Source: Brumimicrobium sp035497735 (lineage in GTDB: Bacteria; Bacteroidota; Bacteroidia; Flavobacteriales_D; Crocinitomicaceae). Taken from it: a stretch of 64,000 nt of DNA. Shown here piece by piece: positions 30,695-40,347 of this stretch. The translations under genes and the position numbers were made by a program. Position 1 is the first letter of the stretch. Each line of letters begins with the position of its first letter. The notes beneath the pieces are model-generated. The model had not been told where the DNA came from and did not search any database. It worked only from the letters and a program-made list of their open reading frames with translations. The stretch covers positions 21,941 through 85,940 of the forward strand of contig DATJCX010000018.1 in NCBI GenBank assembly GCA_035497735.1, read 5' to 3'.

Positions 30695-32248
30695 CTATTT
30701 CACAACCACTAATCGAATAGATTTAGCAGAAGTTCTATCATTCAACATCACGTTGTAGAATCCAGCTTTGAAATCATGTAAATCAATTGGCACTTCTTGC
30801 GTTCCTGCCAGTTGATGATTGGTAAATACATTCTTCACAATATTCCCCATCATATCACTAATTTGTAGTGTATAAGAACTTCCTTTTGCTTCGAAGCGAA
30901 GGGTTGTTCTATCAGTTGCTGGGTTTGGATATAAGAATAGACTTTCTTTATTTTTAGTTTCTTGTGTAATATTCAAGTTACAAGAACCTAGTAAGTCGAT
31001 GTAATTCACTTCATTTTCAAACAAAGGAGAAATATCTTCTTCAGGCACCAAGAACCAGTCTTTAAGTAGAGAAGCGTAAACATCTCTGAAGTCAATTTCC
31101 ATTGGAATCCCCGCTTGATTGACTACCGTATTTGAAATTTCAGGATTCGTACCAATAACTTGTGCACTGATACATTCTCCAAAAAGGAACATTGGTGCTG
31201 CGTCTCCGTGATCTGAACCTTCAGAAGCATTAGAAGCAATTTGACGTCCAAACTCTGAGAAAGTAAAGCCTGCAACACGGTGATTGATTCCTAATAAATT
31301 GATGTCATCTTGAAACGCTTCAATGGCATCCGAAAGGTCTTTTAATAAATTTGCATGTCTTCCTAAGGTAACATTTCCAGCTGTAACTTGCGCATTATGC
31401 GTATCGAAACCATCTAAATTTAGCACATACACTTTCGTTTCTAGTCCACCCGAAATCATTTGGGCAACATACTTCAATTGAACAGCTAACTGACTATTCA
31501 TGTCGTACTTACTAGACAAAGAATTTCCAGCATTTGCTGCGGCGCTAATTCTTCCACCATAAGCATTCGTTTGTTCAATTAAATTAGACAAATACGCCAC
31601 ATGTGAACCGTAATATGTTCCATCATCCACAACTGTTGAGCCCGGAAGCGTAACAGAATCAAATGGATTGGCAATTGCTTGAGAAAAGTTGGCCATCAAT
31701 CCTTGACAAGTTTCCGAGACATTGTAGCCCATACTTATTGCAAATGGATCTGGATAATTCTCATTCGGATAATCCTCTGGATAGTTTGGATAATAGTCGT
31801 CCATATGACGTCCGAGCCAACCTCTTGTTTCAAAGTGGTCCAACGCTCCTCTACTCCAAATATCCATCGACCTGAAATGCGAACGGTTTTGGTCTGGATA
31901 ACCAACATTTTGAATAACTCCCAATTGACCTTCTTGAAATAAATTTTTCATTCCTGTCATAACTGGGTGAAGTGCTAGATTACTAACATTCAAATCCAAC
32001 AATTGATTTTCTGGAATTAAGATATTCGGTCGTTGAATCATCAAGTTATCATATTGATCAAGAGGAATAATCGTATTTAAACCATCATTCCCTCCATTTA
32101 ATCGAATGATAACCAACACTCTATCTTCAGCGCTCTTTGAAAAGTTGAACAACTTCTTTTGAATCGCCTCATACTTCATATTATCGATAACAAGCGGCAA
32201 ACCAGCCGTTGTCAATCCTACGTTTTTTAAAAACTTTCTTCTCTTCAT
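30695..32248 (-). CDS. DUF1501 secreted protein with T9SS C-terminal sorting domain
   Basis: The 517-residue protein starts MKRRKFLKNVGLTTAGLPLV, a twin-arginine-like signal, followed by the DUF1501 core with RVLVIIRLNGGNDGLNTIIP and the GSDHGDAAPMFLFGE motif near residue 345; the fold is related to sulfatases and alkaline phosphatases. Residues about 435-517 are a type A T9SS sorting domain (LFLYPNPATDRTTLRFEAKG ... SIRLVVVK). It should therefore be exported and attached to the surface or released. The DUF1800 gene lies directly upstream, ending eight bases before this start, and this pair recurs widely in bacteria. The enzymatic activity is unknown. Confidence 0.92.
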   Translation of the reverse strand: MKRRKFLKNVGLTTAGLPLVIDNMKYEAIQKKLFNFSKSAEDRVLVIIRLNGGNDGLNTIIPLDQYDNLMIQRPNILIPENQLLDLNVSNLALHPVMTGMKNLFQEGQLGVIQNVGYPDQNRSHFRSMDIWSRGALDHFETRGWLGRHMDDYYPNYPEDYPNENYPDPFAISMGYNVSETCQGLMANFSQAIANPFDSVTLPGSTVVDDGTYYGSHVAYLSNLIEQTNAYGGRISAAANAGNSLSSKYDMNSQLAVQLKYVAQMISGGLETKVYVLNLDGFDTHNAQVTAGNVTLGRHANLLKDLSDAIEAFQDDINLLGINHRVAGFTFSEFGRQIASNASEGSDHGDAAPMFLFGECISAQVIGTNPEISNTVVNQAGIPMEIDFRDVYASLLKDWFLVPEEDISPLFENEVNYIDLLGSCNLNITQETKNKESLFLYPNPATDRTTLRFEAKGSSYTLQISDMMGNIVKNVFTNHQLAGTQEVPIDLHDFKAGFYNVMLNDRTSAKSIRLVVVK

Positions 32249-32256
32249 AACAGCGA

Positions 32257-33876
32257 TTAAAATGTTTGATATTCAGGCATGATGCACAACTGTAACAAGG
32301 TCGTTTCTACCTTTTGTTTCATCGGCAAGTAATAACTCGGATTACCAGGATTGGCCAAATACTCGTTGTATTGCACCGTCCATTCAAAATCTGGTTGACC
32401 GCCCAATAGAATATATTTTAAAGTCAATCTTTTTGTCGCTGTCAATGGTTTGGGCATCATCACGGCAATCATATCATCTATCACGTCATTTGCATTAGAA
32501 GGATTAGATAAAGAATCTAGGAAACCTAGTCCATTCACTTTAAAGAAATTCCCGTTCACCTCCAAACCATCCGTTTGCGTAAAGAAGTAAATCAAGGACA
32601 TTCTTGTTCGAATATGCGTTGAATTCACCCATAACTTCGTAAATGCAGGCGCTTGATAATACGCTTGCCAACCTGAAACCGACGGAGGCATACCGTAAGA
32701 TTGTCCCAAACTATCTCCTAATCCGTATAAATTCATATACATTTCATAAGAAGTTGGAATATCAAAATCAATAGAAGAATGTGTTGTATTGATCATAGAA
32801 AACAACATTTCCAGTGGACTTCGAATACAAGAGCCAATTAAATTGACATCATAAAAGTGCTGAGACTTTAGCAATGCTTCCAGCACTGGTTTTATTTCGT
32901 AATCATTTGCTACCATAATAGCAGCCATCGCAGGGATAATATTATCTTCAACTTCCGTTGTCAAATCAGAATTGACGAAATAGCGATAGAGTTTTCTAGA
33001 AATAAAACGGGCTACTTCTTCTTGTTGGAAAACTACATCGATATAATCTTTAAACTCATCGCCGTCGTTTCCAGCAATTGTTGCATTATCGAATCGATGC
33101 GATAGTTGTTTTGTTGAATTATCATGTAGAATCGGATAGAAAACTGCATTTACTGTTGACTGCGTATCGCTTAGCAATCCTTGAATGGTATATCCGGTAA
33201 AAATCTTTGCTCCTGCAGCAACATCTTCTTCTGTATAATTGGAATAATCTCCTGGTCCTACTTGAATTCCTTTTCCGATTGTGAAAAGTTCTAAAAACTC
33301 TCTAGCATAATTCTCATTTGGAGAATAAACCGTGTTTGTAGCACCATCTTGAAACTCTAACATACAAGTATTGATGGTCATTTGCTTTACGAATTCTTTA
33401 AAATTCCCAAGTGCAAAATCGCGAATTAAAAGATAGTAACTCAAGGTTGAACGCATGTCACCTGAAAGCTCTGCTGCCCAGTGATTATGCCAAAACAAAC
33501 ACATCTTTTGCGTGATGCTCATTCCTTCGTTGTTTAGATTTTTCATCATCCATGCACCTAGTGATTTCGCTCTAATTTCAGCAACTGTTGCCGCCAAAGT
33601 TGGATCACTTGGATAAACCGAAGTATTCCACGGTTCTCCTACCTGCGACACTGGTTCTGCAGGATCGAAAGTCAAAGGCAAATCGCTCGACCCTTGATGT
33701 GTCAAAAGGGTATCAATGGTAGCGTCAAGACCATTTGCAACCGCATTTTGCAGCTGTTCGAATGTGAGTCCAAAAAGTGTTCTTCTCAATAAATGAGCAG
33801 CTTCCTTTTTTGTCCACGGTCCAGAGTATGGATCCAAACTGTGATTAGTTGGCGGATTAACGACTGTACTTGGCAT
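32257..33876 (-). CDS. DUF1800-domain protein, partner of the DUF1501 gene
   Basis: The 539-residue protein shows the DUF1800 features: WTKKEAAHLLRRTLFGLTFEQL near the start, KMCLFWHNHWAAE, NENYAREFLELFTIG and ARFISRKLYRYFVN, then SPLEMLFSMINT. It lacks a recognisable signal peptide and a T9SS domain, unlike its partner downstream, so its export route is unclear. It is the first gene of the two-gene unit, and the DUF1501 start follows after eight bases. Members occur with DUF1501 in Bacteroidota and Planctomycetota, possibly in surface polymer turnover; that role is not established. Confidence 0.88.
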   Translation of the reverse strand: MPSTVVNPPTNHSLDPYSGPWTKKEAAHLLRRTLFGLTFEQLQNAVANGLDATIDTLLTHQGSSDLPLTFDPAEPVSQVGEPWNTSVYPSDPTLAATVAEIRAKSLGAWMMKNLNNEGMSITQKMCLFWHNHWAAELSGDMRSTLSYYLLIRDFALGNFKEFVKQMTINTCMLEFQDGATNTVYSPNENYAREFLELFTIGKGIQVGPGDYSNYTEEDVAAGAKIFTGYTIQGLLSDTQSTVNAVFYPILHDNSTKQLSHRFDNATIAGNDGDEFKDYIDVVFQQEEVARFISRKLYRYFVNSDLTTEVEDNIIPAMAAIMVANDYEIKPVLEALLKSQHFYDVNLIGSCIRSPLEMLFSMINTTHSSIDFDIPTSYEMYMNLYGLGDSLGQSYGMPPSVSGWQAYYQAPAFTKLWVNSTHIRTRMSLIYFFTQTDGLEVNGNFFKVNGLGFLDSLSNPSNANDVIDDMIAVMMPKPLTATKRLTLKYILLGGQPDFEWTVQYNEYLANPGNPSYYLPMKQKVETTLLQLCIMPEYQTF

Positions 33877-34108
33877 AGAATATTAGTTTAACTTAAGTTT
33901 CAAAAAATAAACTTAATGAAAAAAAAGACATATATCCAAAAAAGCAGAAAAATTTATTACTAATGAGATGCACTATAAGTAAAGAAGGTTAAAATCTTAT
34001 ACCGTAAAAAACATGATTTCTTTCATAATCCATATTGATATAAATCGTCCTTCTCCCGCATTATTTTCATTATCTTTATCGTCTGAAAATAAAACGAACA
34101 AAAAATAT

Positions 34109-35791
34109 ATGATTAAGAATACGATGCCTTCAGATATTGAGATTGCAAGAACTAGTACACTAGAGCCTATCTCAAAGATTGCAGAAAAAATAAACATTTC
34201 TGTAGATGAAATCATTCCCTACGGAAAGTACATGGCCAAAGTGCCTTTGGAGTTAATTTCGGAAGAAAAAATCAAGCAATCCAACCTTGTTTTAGTTACT
34301 TCAATTACACCGACAAGAGCTGGAATTGGTAAGACGACTGTTTCTCTAGGACTAGCAATGGGATTAAATAAAATCGGAAAAAGTGCAGTTGCTGCCTTAA
34401 GAGAACCATCTTTAGGACCTTGCTTTGGAATGAAAGGAGGAGCAGCGGGCGGTGGATACGCACAAGCTTTACCGATGGAGAATATCAACCTACATTTTAC
34501 TGGAGATTTCCATGCTATAACTTCGGCAAACAATATGATTGCAGCTTTACTGGACAGTTACAACTATCACCACAGAGGAACGGATAAAGCTATGAAAGAA
34601 GTGGTTTGGAAACGTGTAATGGATGTGAATGATAGAAGTTTACGTAACATCGTGACGGGGCTTGGAGGAAGTGCTAATGGCGTTCCGCGCGAAGCTGGAT
34701 TTGACATTACTCCTGCTTCTGAAATTATGGCTATTCTTTGCTTAGCAGAAGACATGGATGACTTACGTAGAAGAATTGAAAATATTCTACTTGGCTATAT
34801 GGCTGACGGTAGTATTTTCACAGTTAAAGATTTAGGAATTGCTGGTTCTATTACCGTTTTATTAAAAGATGCTATTCATCCAAATCTAGTTCAAACAGTA
34901 GAAAACACACCTGTCTTTGTACACGGTGGACCGTTTGGAAATATTGCTCACGGTTGTAATTCGATTATAGCGACAAAAATGGCAATGACACATGCGGATT
35001 ACGTGATAACAGAAGCTGGTTTTGGTGCCGACTTAGGTGCTGAGAAGTTCTTTGATATCAAATGTAGAAAAGCAGGTATTGCTCCAAAGTTAACCATTGT
35101 TGTTGCGACAGGTCAAGGACTGAAAATGCATGGTGGAGTTCCGATCGAAGACATTAAGAATGAAAATCTGGAAGGGATCACAAAAGGTTTAAAAAACTTA
35201 AAGAAACACATCGAAAACATGAAGTCTTTCGGACAAAATGTAATCGTTGGATTTAATAAATACAGCATCGATACGGATCAAGAAATTGATATTGTTAGAA
35301 ACTTCTGTAAAGAAGAAGGAATTGGATTTGCTGTAAACAATGCTTTTGTTGAAGGAGGAGAGGGCGCAAGAGAATTAGCACAATTAGTTGTTGATTCAAT
35401 TGAAAACTCACCTTCTAAGGAATTAAAATTAGCTTATGAAGACGGAGATAGCATCATGACAAAACTAGAGAAAGTTGCTAAAAACATTTACGGTGCTGCC
35501 TCAGTTACTTATAGCAATGAAGCTTTAAAGAAGTTGAAAAACATCGAGGATACAGAGATGAGTAAATTCCCAATTTGTATTGCGAAAACACAATATTCCT
35601 TCTCAGCAGATGCAAAAGCGTATGGTGTGAGCAAGGATTTTGAGTTTAGAATTAACGACATCGTTATCAATAGAGGTTCAGAATTTATTGTTGCAGTTGC
35701 TGGAGACATTATGCGCATGCCGGGATTGCCAAAAAACCCTCAAGCACTTCATATCGATTGGATTAATGGTCAAATCGAAGGTTTGAGTTAA
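34109..35791 (+). CDS. fhs: Formate-tetrahydrofolate ligase
   Basis: From the ATG at 34109 the protein has 560 residues, the normal length. It carries the ATP-binding motif TPTRAGIGKTTVSLGLA and the downstream GGAAGGGYAQALPMENINLH and FTGDFHAITSANN typical of Fhs. It joins formate to tetrahydrofolate with ATP to give 10-formyl-THF for purine and one-carbon metabolism. An ATG at 34013 would add 32 residues unlike any Fhs and would start before the likely -7 box TATCTTTA (34071-34078), so the internal ATG is preferred. Single gene with a strong terminator at 35805-35838. Confidence 0.96.
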   Translation: MIKNTMPSDIEIARTSTLEPISKIAEKINISVDEIIPYGKYMAKVPLELISEEKIKQSNLVLVTSITPTRAGIGKTTVSLGLAMGLNKIGKSAVAALREPSLGPCFGMKGGAAGGGYAQALPMENINLHFTGDFHAITSANNMIAALLDSYNYHHRGTDKAMKEVVWKRVMDVNDRSLRNIVTGLGGSANGVPREAGFDITPASEIMAILCLAEDMDDLRRRIENILLGYMADGSIFTVKDLGIAGSITVLLKDAIHPNLVQTVENTPVFVHGGPFGNIAHGCNSIIATKMAMTHADYVITEAGFGADLGAEKFFDIKCRKAGIAPKLTIVVATGQGLKMHGGVPIEDIKNENLEGITKGLKNLKKHIENMKSFGQNVIVGFNKYSIDTDQEIDIVRNFCKEEGIGFAVNNAFVEGGEGARELAQLVVDSIENSPSKELKLAYEDGDSIMTKLEKVAKNIYGAASVTYSNEALKKLKNIEDTEMSKFPICIAKTQYSFSADAKAYGVSKDFEFRINDIVINRGSEFIVAVAGDIMRMPGLPKNPQALHIDWINGQIEGLS

Positions 35792-35804
35792 TAGCTTAAA
35801 ATAG

Positions 35805-35838
35805 AAAAGGGCTGACGAATAATCGCATCAGCCCTTTT
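35805..35838. terminator. Bidirectional Rho-independent terminator after fhs
   Basis: AAAAGGGCTGA (35805-35815) and TCAGCCCTTTT (35828-35838) pair perfectly over 11 bp, with a 12-base loop. T and A runs on the two sides let it work for fhs (+) and for the convergent gene (-). Confidence 0.9.
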
Positions 35839-35883
35839 TAATATTCTAAGGTCCAACTATAAATCAAGACTTCTTACATTTTA

Positions 35884-36837
35884 TCACTCATCATCCTTAC
35901 CATAATACTTGTAATTCCTCAATTCCAATATTTGGATAAAATTTGTCTTTACATCTTGAATTAAAATATCATTTATCAGATTTGTTTCGTCGCTATAAAT
36001 GACTTCATATTTAGTAATCAATTCATCTTTTACAAAATCCTTCCTGGACTTTAAATTTCTATCTTCCCCATAAGTGAAAGCAGAACTAACTTCTCTAATT
36101 TTATCAGATTTTGAACGCACACCCAAACTATCTATAAGTTCATCATCATTGTAAACGAAGTAACTCACTTTAGCATTTGTTGCACGCTTCAGTCGCGCCT
36201 CTGTTTCTCGTATATGCCCTGCATCATCATAATAGGTAAACACGTCCTTATAAGGCACGCTGGCACCTTTATAGAAAACAAACTGATGCAATTGTCCATT
36301 GAATTCCTCATAGGCATATTCTTCAAAATATACTGTATGTTCTTTTCCGAGTTCGTATGCGCCATCACTAAATTCTCCTTGGTGATATTTATGTCTAAAC
36401 TCCTTTGAAGTCAATCTTTTTCTATCATCATAGGTATAGAAATACACAAAGTCATTGTAACTGTCATAATGTTTGTGTACAATCAAATTCCCGATATCAT
36501 CATAGTCGTAAATATCTACCGATGCTTTACTCCCAGAAGTAAAAGTACTAGTTTCTTCCACTTTGGTCAACTGGCCTTTTTTATCGAAGAAATAGATTCT
36601 ATAGAATTCCGTATCTCTCAATTTATCACCTAATCGATAATGGATAAACTTTCCAGAAATAGATTTAATACTTCTATAGCGAATAAAGTCCTTATTAAAG
36701 TAACTTCCATCGATGAGTGCATTTCCTTTAGAATTATCAATCATCTGCGCATTTAAGCTCCTATTTGCAAATAGTAAAATGACAAAAGTCAAGAACATTT
36801 GGAGGGAAAAAAGATATGTGGTGCGTTGTTTTTCCAT
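35884..36837 (-). CDS. Secreted protein with YD-like repeats, unknown
   Basis: From the ATG at 36837 the protein is 317 residues with a signal peptide (about 1-31, ending LNA). The body has spaced patterns such as YDYDDIGNLIVHKHYDSYND, YTYDDRKRLTSKEF and FTYYDDAGHIRETEA, reminiscent of RHS/YD repeats, and no enzymatic motif. It is probably periplasmic or on the surface. The earlier ATG at 36888 would begin inside the yqeY terminator hairpin and gives no signal peptide. The gene lies just past that terminator on the same strand, so it may be expressed by read-through from the dcw/yqeY transcript or by a weak promoter. Function unknown. Confidence 0.75.
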   Translation of the reverse strand: MEKQRTTYLFSLQMFLTFVILLFANRSLNAQMIDNSKGNALIDGSYFNKDFIRYRSIKSISGKFIHYRLGDKLRDTEFYRIYFFDKKGQLTKVEETSTFTSGSKASVDIYDYDDIGNLIVHKHYDSYNDFVYFYTYDDRKRLTSKEFRHKYHQGEFSDGAYELGKEHTVYFEEYAYEEFNGQLHQFVFYKGASVPYKDVFTYYDDAGHIRETEARLKRATNAKVSYFVYNDDELIDSLGVRSKSDKIREVSSAFTYGEDRNLKSRKDFVKDELITKYEVIYSDETNLINDILIQDVKTNFIQILELRNYKYYGKDDE

Positions 36838-36849
36838 ATTTAAGAAAAA

Positions 36850-36877
36850 GACCTCTGCGGAGGTATTCGCAGAGGTC
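36850..36877 (-). terminator. Rho-independent terminator after yqeY, end of the dcw transcript
   Basis: GACCTCTGCG (36850-36859) and CGCAGAGGTC (36868-36877) form a perfect 10-bp stem with an 8-base loop. On the minus strand a T run follows. It is 30 bases after the yqeY stop. Confidence 0.85.
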
Positions 36878-36906
36878 CTTGTAACCATTTAACAAATAAA
36901 AATTGG

Positions 36907-37353
36907 CTATTTATTTAGCTCTTCCTTTACAAGAACTGAAAGGATTTTACCATCTGCTTTTCCTGATAAAGCTTTGGTCAAACTCCCCATTACTTTCCCC
37001 ATATCTTGTGGACCAGAAGCGCCTAATTCAGCAATTGCTTTTACTACCTCAGCTCTAACCTCCTCTTCGCTCATCATTTTTGGTAAATAAGCTTCGATTA
37101 CTTTCGCTTCGAATAATTCATCATCTGCTAAATCTTGACGATTTTGCTCTACATATAATTGGTATGATTCCATTCTTTGCTTGTGCAATTTAAGAATCAC
37201 TTTATTTTCTAATGCTTCGTCAACATCGCCTTTTCCAGCGGTTGCTTCCATTATTAATTTCGCTTTTATATCTCTTAAAGCTGCTAACTTTTCTTTTTCT
37301 TTGGCTAGCATTGCCTTTTTGATATCTGCATTAATTTGTTCTGTTAAACTCAT
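36907..37353 (-). CDS. yqeY: GatB/YqeY-domain protein
   Basis: The 148-residue protein matches YqeY over its whole length: LTEQINADIKKAMLAKEKEK then LAALRDIKAKLIM at the start, and GPQDMGKVMGSLTKALSGKADGK near the end. This is the tail-like domain of GatB. A role in amidotransferase-related tRNA work is often assumed but not proved for free-standing YqeY. It sits 11 bases after ftsZ on the same strand and before the dcw terminator, making it the last gene of the cluster. Nothing is unusual in length or residues. Confidence 0.93.
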   Translation of the reverse strand: MSLTEQINADIKKAMLAKEKEKLAALRDIKAKLIMEATAGKGDVDEALENKVILKLHKQRMESYQLYVEQNRQDLADDELFEAKVIEAYLPKMMSEEEVRAEVVKAIAELGASGPQDMGKVMGSLTKALSGKADGKILSVLVKEELNK

Positions 37354-37364
37354 CGTTTTTTTAT

Positions 37365-39038
37365 TTAATCAACGTTGTCATGTAAAAACGAATTAGACCC
37401 TCTTAATGTTGTATCATTATCCGATTTTTTTTCAGAAACTTCAAATCTTGAAACATTATCGTTTGAAGAATGGTTAAAGTCTCCTAAGTCAATATTTCTA
37501 CGTTTAAACGCTGGTACTCTTTCTAAATCATTTAATCCTTCTGCACTATTCAAGTGATTTGTATAGTTACGAATACGCTCCATACGTTCTTGTGTACGCT
37601 TTTGCATTTCCTCTCTAGACAATTCGTGCGTTCTTACATTTGCTTCAAACGTAGGTTCTTCATCCATTTCTTCATCTAAGAAATAGCGTTTCACTTCTTT
37701 TTCTTCAGTTGCCTCCACTTCAACTTCCACCTCATGAGATGCTGCTTGAACCTCTTCCGTATTTTCTACAGGAGCAGGATTAACAGTTTTCACTTCCCAA
37801 TCAAAAGTTGGTGCTGTAGTATCAGTTTCTAATTCAATTGAATTTTCAATTTCTTTTTCAGCAGCAAATTCCGTCTTTGTTTCTTCTTGCGAATTAGCTG
37901 GTGTTTCAACTTGTTCTACAGAAGACTTTAAGTACGGCTCAGCAATTGTTGGAGCAATATAAGTGTTCTCAACTGGCTTTACCATCGGTTTTGTAATTTC
38001 ATGAGTTGCAGCTTCATCTAGAACCTGAACTTTCTTTTCAGGTGCTCTCTCAAAGCCTGTTACTGGCTGCCGATTAAAACCTGTAGCGATTAATGTTACG
38101 CTAATTTTATCTCCTAAAGTTGAATCATATCCATGACCCCAAATAACATCAGCTGTAGATCCAGCAGCATCTTGAATGAAGTCAGTAATATCTGAAATCT
38201 CATCCATCAATACTTCGATATCACCATAAGTAATGTTTAACAATACGTATTCAGCACCTTCGATATCATTGTCATTCAATAATGGAGAAGACATTGCAGC
38301 TTTAACTGCTTCGATTGCTCTATTTTCGCCTTCTGCTACTGCAGAACCCATAACAGCAACACCACTATCTTTCATTACTGTGTTCACGTCATTAAAGTCA
38401 ACGTTGATTGCACCTGTAACTGAAATAACATCAGCAATTCCTTTTGCAGCAGTTGATAATACTTCATCCGCTTGTGCAAAAGCAGTTCCTAATGTTAAGT
38501 TTCCAAAGATTTCACGTAAACGCTCGTTGTTGATTACCAATAAAGTATCCACACTATCGCGCATGTTTTGCAAACCTTCTTCAGCTTGTTGGCGACGTTT
38601 TCTACCTTCAAAATTGAAAGGTACAGTAACGATTCCTACTGTTAAGATTCCCAGGTCACGCGCAGCTCTAGCGATTACAGGAGCAGCCCCCGTTCCGGTA
38701 CCACCTCCCATTCCAGCAGTAACGAATACCATTTTGGTATTGTTTGCTAAAACCTCTCTGATTTCATCAATGTTTTCAATCGCTGCATTCATTCCGATTT
38801 CAGGAATAGTTCCTGCCCCTCTTCCTTCTGTTAAAGACTCACCTAATTGAATCTTAAACGGAACAGGCGAAGCATCTAAGGCTTGCTTGTCTGTATTACA
38901 TACAATGAAGTCAACACCAGTAAATCCTTGACTATACATGTGATTTACTGCGTTACTTCCGCCTCCACCTACTCCAATTACTTTAATTATTGAAGATTGT
39001 TCTTTCGGCATATCAAATTCCATATTTTCAAATTCCAT
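37365..39038 (-). CDS. ftsZ: Cell division protein FtsZ, with a long C-terminal tail
   Basis: The 557-residue protein contains the tubulin-like GTPase core (about 15-330) with the signature GGGTGTG at 111-117 and IKVIGVGGGGSNAVN at the start, followed by an acidic linker of about 160 residues rich in Glu, Thr and Val. The C-terminal part (REEMQKRTQERMERIRNYTN ... VPAFKRRNIDL) matches the conserved end of Bacteroidota FtsZ and is likely the FtsA contact. FtsZ polymerises into the Z ring at midcell. It follows ftsA by 30 bases. The linker is longer than in E. coli. Confidence 0.97.
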   Translation of the reverse strand: MEFENMEFDMPKEQSSIIKVIGVGGGGSNAVNHMYSQGFTGVDFIVCNTDKQALDASPVPFKIQLGESLTEGRGAGTIPEIGMNAAIENIDEIREVLANNTKMVFVTAGMGGGTGTGAAPVIARAARDLGILTVGIVTVPFNFEGRKRRQQAEEGLQNMRDSVDTLLVINNERLREIFGNLTLGTAFAQADEVLSTAAKGIADVISVTGAINVDFNDVNTVMKDSGVAVMGSAVAEGENRAIEAVKAAMSSPLLNDNDIEGAEYVLLNITYGDIEVLMDEISDITDFIQDAAGSTADVIWGHGYDSTLGDKISVTLIATGFNRQPVTGFERAPEKKVQVLDEAATHEITKPMVKPVENTYIAPTIAEPYLKSSVEQVETPANSQEETKTEFAAEKEIENSIELETDTTAPTFDWEVKTVNPAPVENTEEVQAASHEVEVEVEATEEKEVKRYFLDEEMDEEPTFEANVRTHELSREEMQKRTQERMERIRNYTNHLNSAEGLNDLERVPAFKRRNIDLGDFNHSSNDNVSRFEVSEKKSDNDTTLRGSNSFLHDNVD

Positions 39039-39068
39039 TTTCTTTTTTGTTTAATAGGTTGGTAATAA

Positions 39069-40346
39069 TTAATCTAATTCTTCTTCAAACCAGCTTTTAC
39101 TTTTATCAAGTAATTTATCAAAGAAAGTTCCCCTTCTTTTGTTAGAGTGATCAACAACAGTAGTCTTATCAATTTCTTTTGCTGCATTAAGGTTTGATTC
39201 AAAACCCTTAAGAACTAATCCGATACCAGTTGCATACATTGGACTAGTCAATTTTTCATTTAATGGGGATGGGCCTAAGTGCTCATTTGGGTAACCAACG
39301 CGCACATCCATTCCTGTTATCAACTCAAATAGTTGGTTGATGTTTTTCAACTCTGCACCACCACCTGTAACAACAATACCACCGATTAATTTCTTTTCGT
39401 AACCAGAATTTTTGATTTCGTAGTAAACATGCTCTACGATTTCTTCCATTCTCGCTTGGATAATTCCAGATAAACTTTTTATCGAAATCTCCTTAGGGTC
39501 GCGTCCTCTTAATCCTGGAATACAAACAACTTCGTTTTCCTGACTTTCACTAGCGAGTGCACTACCAAATCTTGTTTTTAAAGCTTCTGCCTGACGTTGT
39601 AAAATTGTACAACCTTCTTTAATATCTTCTGTAAGAATGTTTCCTCCAAAAGGAATCACTGAAGTATGGCGAATAATTCCATCATAGAAAATTGCGATAT
39701 CTGTTGTACCACCTCCTATGTCAACCAATACAACTCCCGCCTCTTTTTCTTCTTCAGAAAGCACGGCTGCAGCACTTGCTAAAGGTTCTAATATTGTTTC
39801 AACCACTTCCAAAGAAGCTCTTTGGATACATTTTTGAATATTTTTAGCTGCTGCAATTTTCCCTACAATGATATGGAAATTCGCTTCTAATCTCACTCCT
39901 GCCATTCCGATAGGATCTGCAATTCCTTTTTCACCATCAACGATGTATTCTTGTGGTAAAACGTGAATAATTTCCTCTCCTGGCTCCATCACCAATTTGT
40001 ACATGTCATCAATTAAAGCATCGATGTCAACTTGTGAAATTTCATCATGTGTTGAATTACGTGTGTACATTCCACGGTGCTGAAGGCTCTTAATGTGTTG
40101 CCCTGCAATTCCAACGTTCACATAGTCAATAATTAATTCTCCTTCGATATTTTCTTGTGCTTGGCGAACCGCTTCTTTAATGGATTGAACTGTTTTTTCG
40201 ATGTTTGTTACAACACCACGCGTAACGCCATGCGACTCCGTTGAGCCCATAGATAAAATTTCAATTTTCCCATTTTCGTTCTTTCTTCCAACGAAACAAG
40301 CGATTTTTGTTGTTCCAATATCGAGTCCTACAATAATTTCTGACAT
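39069..40346 (-). CDS. ftsA: Cell division protein FtsA
   Basis: The 425-residue actin-like ATPase has the phosphate-1 loop IIVGLDIGTTKIACFVG at the start and the second phosphate loop VLVDIGGGTTDIAIFYDG near residue 210, with the adenosine motif GIVVTGGGAELKNI near 320. The C terminus (KLLDKSKSWFEEEL) could be the amphipathic membrane anchor. FtsA links FtsZ to the membrane and to later division proteins. It ends 30 bases before ftsZ and starts two bases after the ftsQ stop. Confidence 0.97.
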   Translation of the reverse strand: MSEIIVGLDIGTTKIACFVGRKNENGKIEILSMGSTESHGVTRGVVTNIEKTVQSIKEAVRQAQENIEGELIIDYVNVGIAGQHIKSLQHRGMYTRNSTHDEISQVDIDALIDDMYKLVMEPGEEIIHVLPQEYIVDGEKGIADPIGMAGVRLEANFHIIVGKIAAAKNIQKCIQRASLEVVETILEPLASAAAVLSEEEKEAGVVLVDIGGGTTDIAIFYDGIIRHTSVIPFGGNILTEDIKEGCTILQRQAEALKTRFGSALASESQENEVVCIPGLRGRDPKEISIKSLSGIIQARMEEIVEHVYYEIKNSGYEKKLIGGIVVTGGGAELKNINQLFELITGMDVRVGYPNEHLGPSPLNEKLTSPMYATGIGLVLKGFESNLNAAKEIDKTTVVDHSNKRRGTFFDKLLDKSKSWFEEELD

Positions 40347-40347
40347 A

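Noticed and set aside
34013..34108. Earlier start of fhs at 34013
   Set aside because: It would add 32 residues not found in the family and start upstream of the probable -7 box at 34071.
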